Assembly: GCA_026874595.1 (NCBI GenBank)
Contig: CM049307.1
Span: forward strand, 55,447,870-55,511,869
DNA length: 64,000 bases
Reading direction: 5' to 3'
Source: Sipunculus nudus
Taxonomy: Eukaryota; Annelida; Sipuncula; Golfingiida; Sipunculidae
Shown here: one piece after another, positions 61,931 to 64,000 of the stretch
How the letters are laid out: each line of letters starts with the position of its first letter
Position numbering within the stretch: the first letter of the stretch is position 1
Notes under the pieces: model-generated
Databases searched by the model: none
The model's input: only the letters and a program-made list of their open reading frames with translations
Told to the model about the DNA's origin: nothing
Translations under genes and position numbers: made by a program

Positions 61931-63879
61931 AAATCCAGTGCAAGCACTTTTGCAATGTTTTAAAATATGTGACACTTACATCGTAAAACAGAACAGAAGC
62001 GTTTATATTGTTCCATTGTACTGCCCCTCAGCTTCCCATTTTATTTCTATTTGACCAAGAGTCAATGTTATTATTTGCACAGTATAGTGTTAATTAATGT
62101 ACAGGTATTATAGACTAGATGTGATGGTGTAAATACACAGAGCTGATGGAAAGTGGAGTATTTGCAGTGTACAAATTCATCATCATATCTATTACAGTTA
62201 ATGCATGGTTTCATTGATATTAAATATGTAACACTGTATGATATTATCAGAGTAAATATGATTTTTGGTGCTACCACAATATTACATGTATTAGTTTTCA
62301 GCACAGCAGGAAGAGCTTATATTCTGTGCACATGCATATGTATTAAAATTAGCCCTTAATGATGGTAGGAGCATTTATCCTAACAATACAGGAACACATT
62401 TATATTCATATTCAGTGTATATGTTCCTGGTCTCACATCGTAGTTTACAAACATCAGGTGACTAGCACAGCTGGCGGTGTTTTGTCCATGAACATGCTGG
62501 CAGCCAAGGTAGTGAATTAAATTAAAGGTATAGGAACTGAGCAACATTTGAGAGGCCTAGATGGAATCTGAGTGCGCTAGAGTGGTGGTTGTAGGTCAAG
62601 GTCAAAGTTTAAGGTCAAAAGGTCGACAGGTGCACAGACTGATTCACACCTTACAGGTACTAAATCACCCGCAGGTGTGGAGTAGTCAGGTGGGGTTATT
62701 ATTGATATTGATTATGGGGGACTGAAAAGGTGCTTTACTATAGAGTGATTCATGCGGCTTATTGTTAAGGATAGGGTATGATTATCATTATTTAGTGATC
62801 GTTAGAACATGTCTCAAGAACTGGTTCCCCTACCAGGTGTGCTGGACTCTGGATGATTATTTATCTGAGACCTGTGCTTGTATTTGTTTAAAATTGATCA
62901 CCCATCATAATATTCATCTATAAATATAATATACTGGTATATACAACAACATCACTTTTAATATTTTTGGGTATTTCAAGCCAAATTGTACTGAATCTGA
63001 ACTTAAAAAATCCAGGAAATATCTAGGCAGGAAAACTGTATTCGAGCATTTCATTAAATGACTGGGCTGTTTTCTCTGTAGAAATGCAAAGCCATAAGGG
63101 GTTGGGTGAAAAATTAAACTAAATAAATTAATTTTGTTCACCTTTACATTTCACTGTTTTAATATCTCTGTTTTTCTTTATAAAGAATATAAAGCACCAT
63201 TTATATGGCCATGGAGGATAAAGATCACTTCATCTGCAGTTATTTGTAAATACACTACTATATAAACATACAGGAAAGACAACACTTCAAGAATCTCTGT
63301 TCTTGTTGCGGCAGTACCTGGGTTGTTGTACAGAGCAGCATCATATTATTTGATAGTGGCACCAAGTAGTACTGAATGTAATCTTGACCAGGCACACCAG
63401 TCAGCACACCAGATGTTTATATATAGATTATACCCCAGCAAGAGCTGAATGTCAGCGGAGAATTTTTATACACAGACCTCAACAGATGTTTAGGTTGATC
63501 TGAAGAAGTAAGAGGGATAGGGAAAGTAAACAAGAAAGATCACATGATTTTACAGCAGCACGTCTGCCATAACCAATGCATCAGCTCCATGTTGACTCCC
63601 TGATAATTAGAAAATCATGCAGGTTTTTGTATACACACAGTTTGCCCAGGTAAAAGGCTGAGTATATACATAAAAACAAACAGCTGTTTAGGTTATAATG
63701 GAGGGCAATGAAACAGCGGCCTTATATTTTTAGATGCGTTTGCTGGATTTCAGCTGGGTATGACATCTGGATTGGTTCCTGGTTATCTGGATGAGCACAA
63801 TCCATGCTGGTTATTTTACTACTGTCTCTTTGTGAGGAAAAGATAGAAATGACATTAATTAGGGCCTTGTCTATAATAT
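61931..63879 (+). other. TTYH intron 2, distal part in window
   Basis: AT-rich. A local cluster of AGGTCA words occurs at 62593-62627 (AGGTCAAGGTCAAAG then AAGGTCAAAAGGTC). No exon found. Confidence 0.5.
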
Positions 63880-64000
63880 AGGTGGGCATCCTAAAGTAAT
63901 CAGGTTTTCTGTCGGTCTGTCAATCTGCCCATCCATCCATTCATTATGCTCTTTTATGTGCATTATCTTAGGAACTGTTCAAGATATTGCCTTGAAAATT
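63880..64000 (+). mobile_element. 5' part of an interspersed repeat cut by the window end
   Basis: GGTGGGCATCCTAAAGTAAT is followed by TTTTCTGTCGGTCTGTC and a CCATCCATCC tract, the same opening plan as the repeats at 45820 and 46650. The rest lies beyond the window. Confidence 0.45.

Noticed and set aside
50499-64000. Search for TTYH exon 3 (phase-2 acceptor, then a Gly/Phe/Tyr/Gly/Asn-rich start)
   Set aside because: No segment with the expected G-x-G-x-x-G-N pattern after an AG acceptor was found; the exon most likely lies beyond the window.

Overview
The window is eukaryotic nuclear DNA, most likely from a mollusc and probably a bivalve. It is AT-rich, with very long introns, TA/GT microsatellites, GTCC-type tetranucleotide tracts and interspersed repeats built around AGGTCAAAGGTCAAGGTCA, a repeat style I associate with bivalve genomes. 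The species call is an inference from repeat style and one protein family. There is no operon structure, rRNA, intact tRNA or CRISPR array.

Only one protein-coding gene can be supported: the 5' part of a Tweety-homolog gene (TTYH family) on the + strand. Coding exon 1 is 20703-20831 and exon 2 is 50338-50498, separated by a 29.5-kb intron. They join in phase, and the joined peptide has the TTYH N-terminus, TM1 with a cysteine-rich cytoplasmic edge, and the start of TM2. Exon 2 ends in phase 2. I could not find exon 3 before base 64000, so the rest of the gene should lie to the right.

Layout: 1-5340 is CpG-poor AT-rich DNA with a 168-bp tandem array (2630-3306). 5340-6060 is a CpG-rich promoter-like block carrying a candidate first exon on the - strand. 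6.7-18.6 kb is a transposon-rich intergenic zone: a long-TIR DNA transposon (6908-9071) interrupted by a Helitron (7521-8767), a second Helitron of the same family (14461-15356), a pogo/Tigger-like MITE (13215-14155), a palindrome-bearing repeat (about 11050-12470), a tRNA-Arg-like SINE head and several microsatellites. 20400-20702 is the TTYH promoter and 5' UTR. 20832-50337 (intron 1) carries a hAT element with a perfect 8-bp target duplication and a transposase relic (22214-23261), and a CpG-retaining patch near 39.1-39.9 kb. 50499-64000 (intron 2, incomplete) carries several hairpin-ended repeats, including a 2.9-kb element with seven 288-291-bp units.

The main oddities are a decayed tandem copy of the start of TTYH exon 2 immediately upstream of the real exon, keeping an acceptor and an open frame; a transposon-borne array of about 15 nuclear-receptor-like DR1/NR5A motifs in a TTYH intron; and a Helitron nested inside a TIR transposon in the upstream region.
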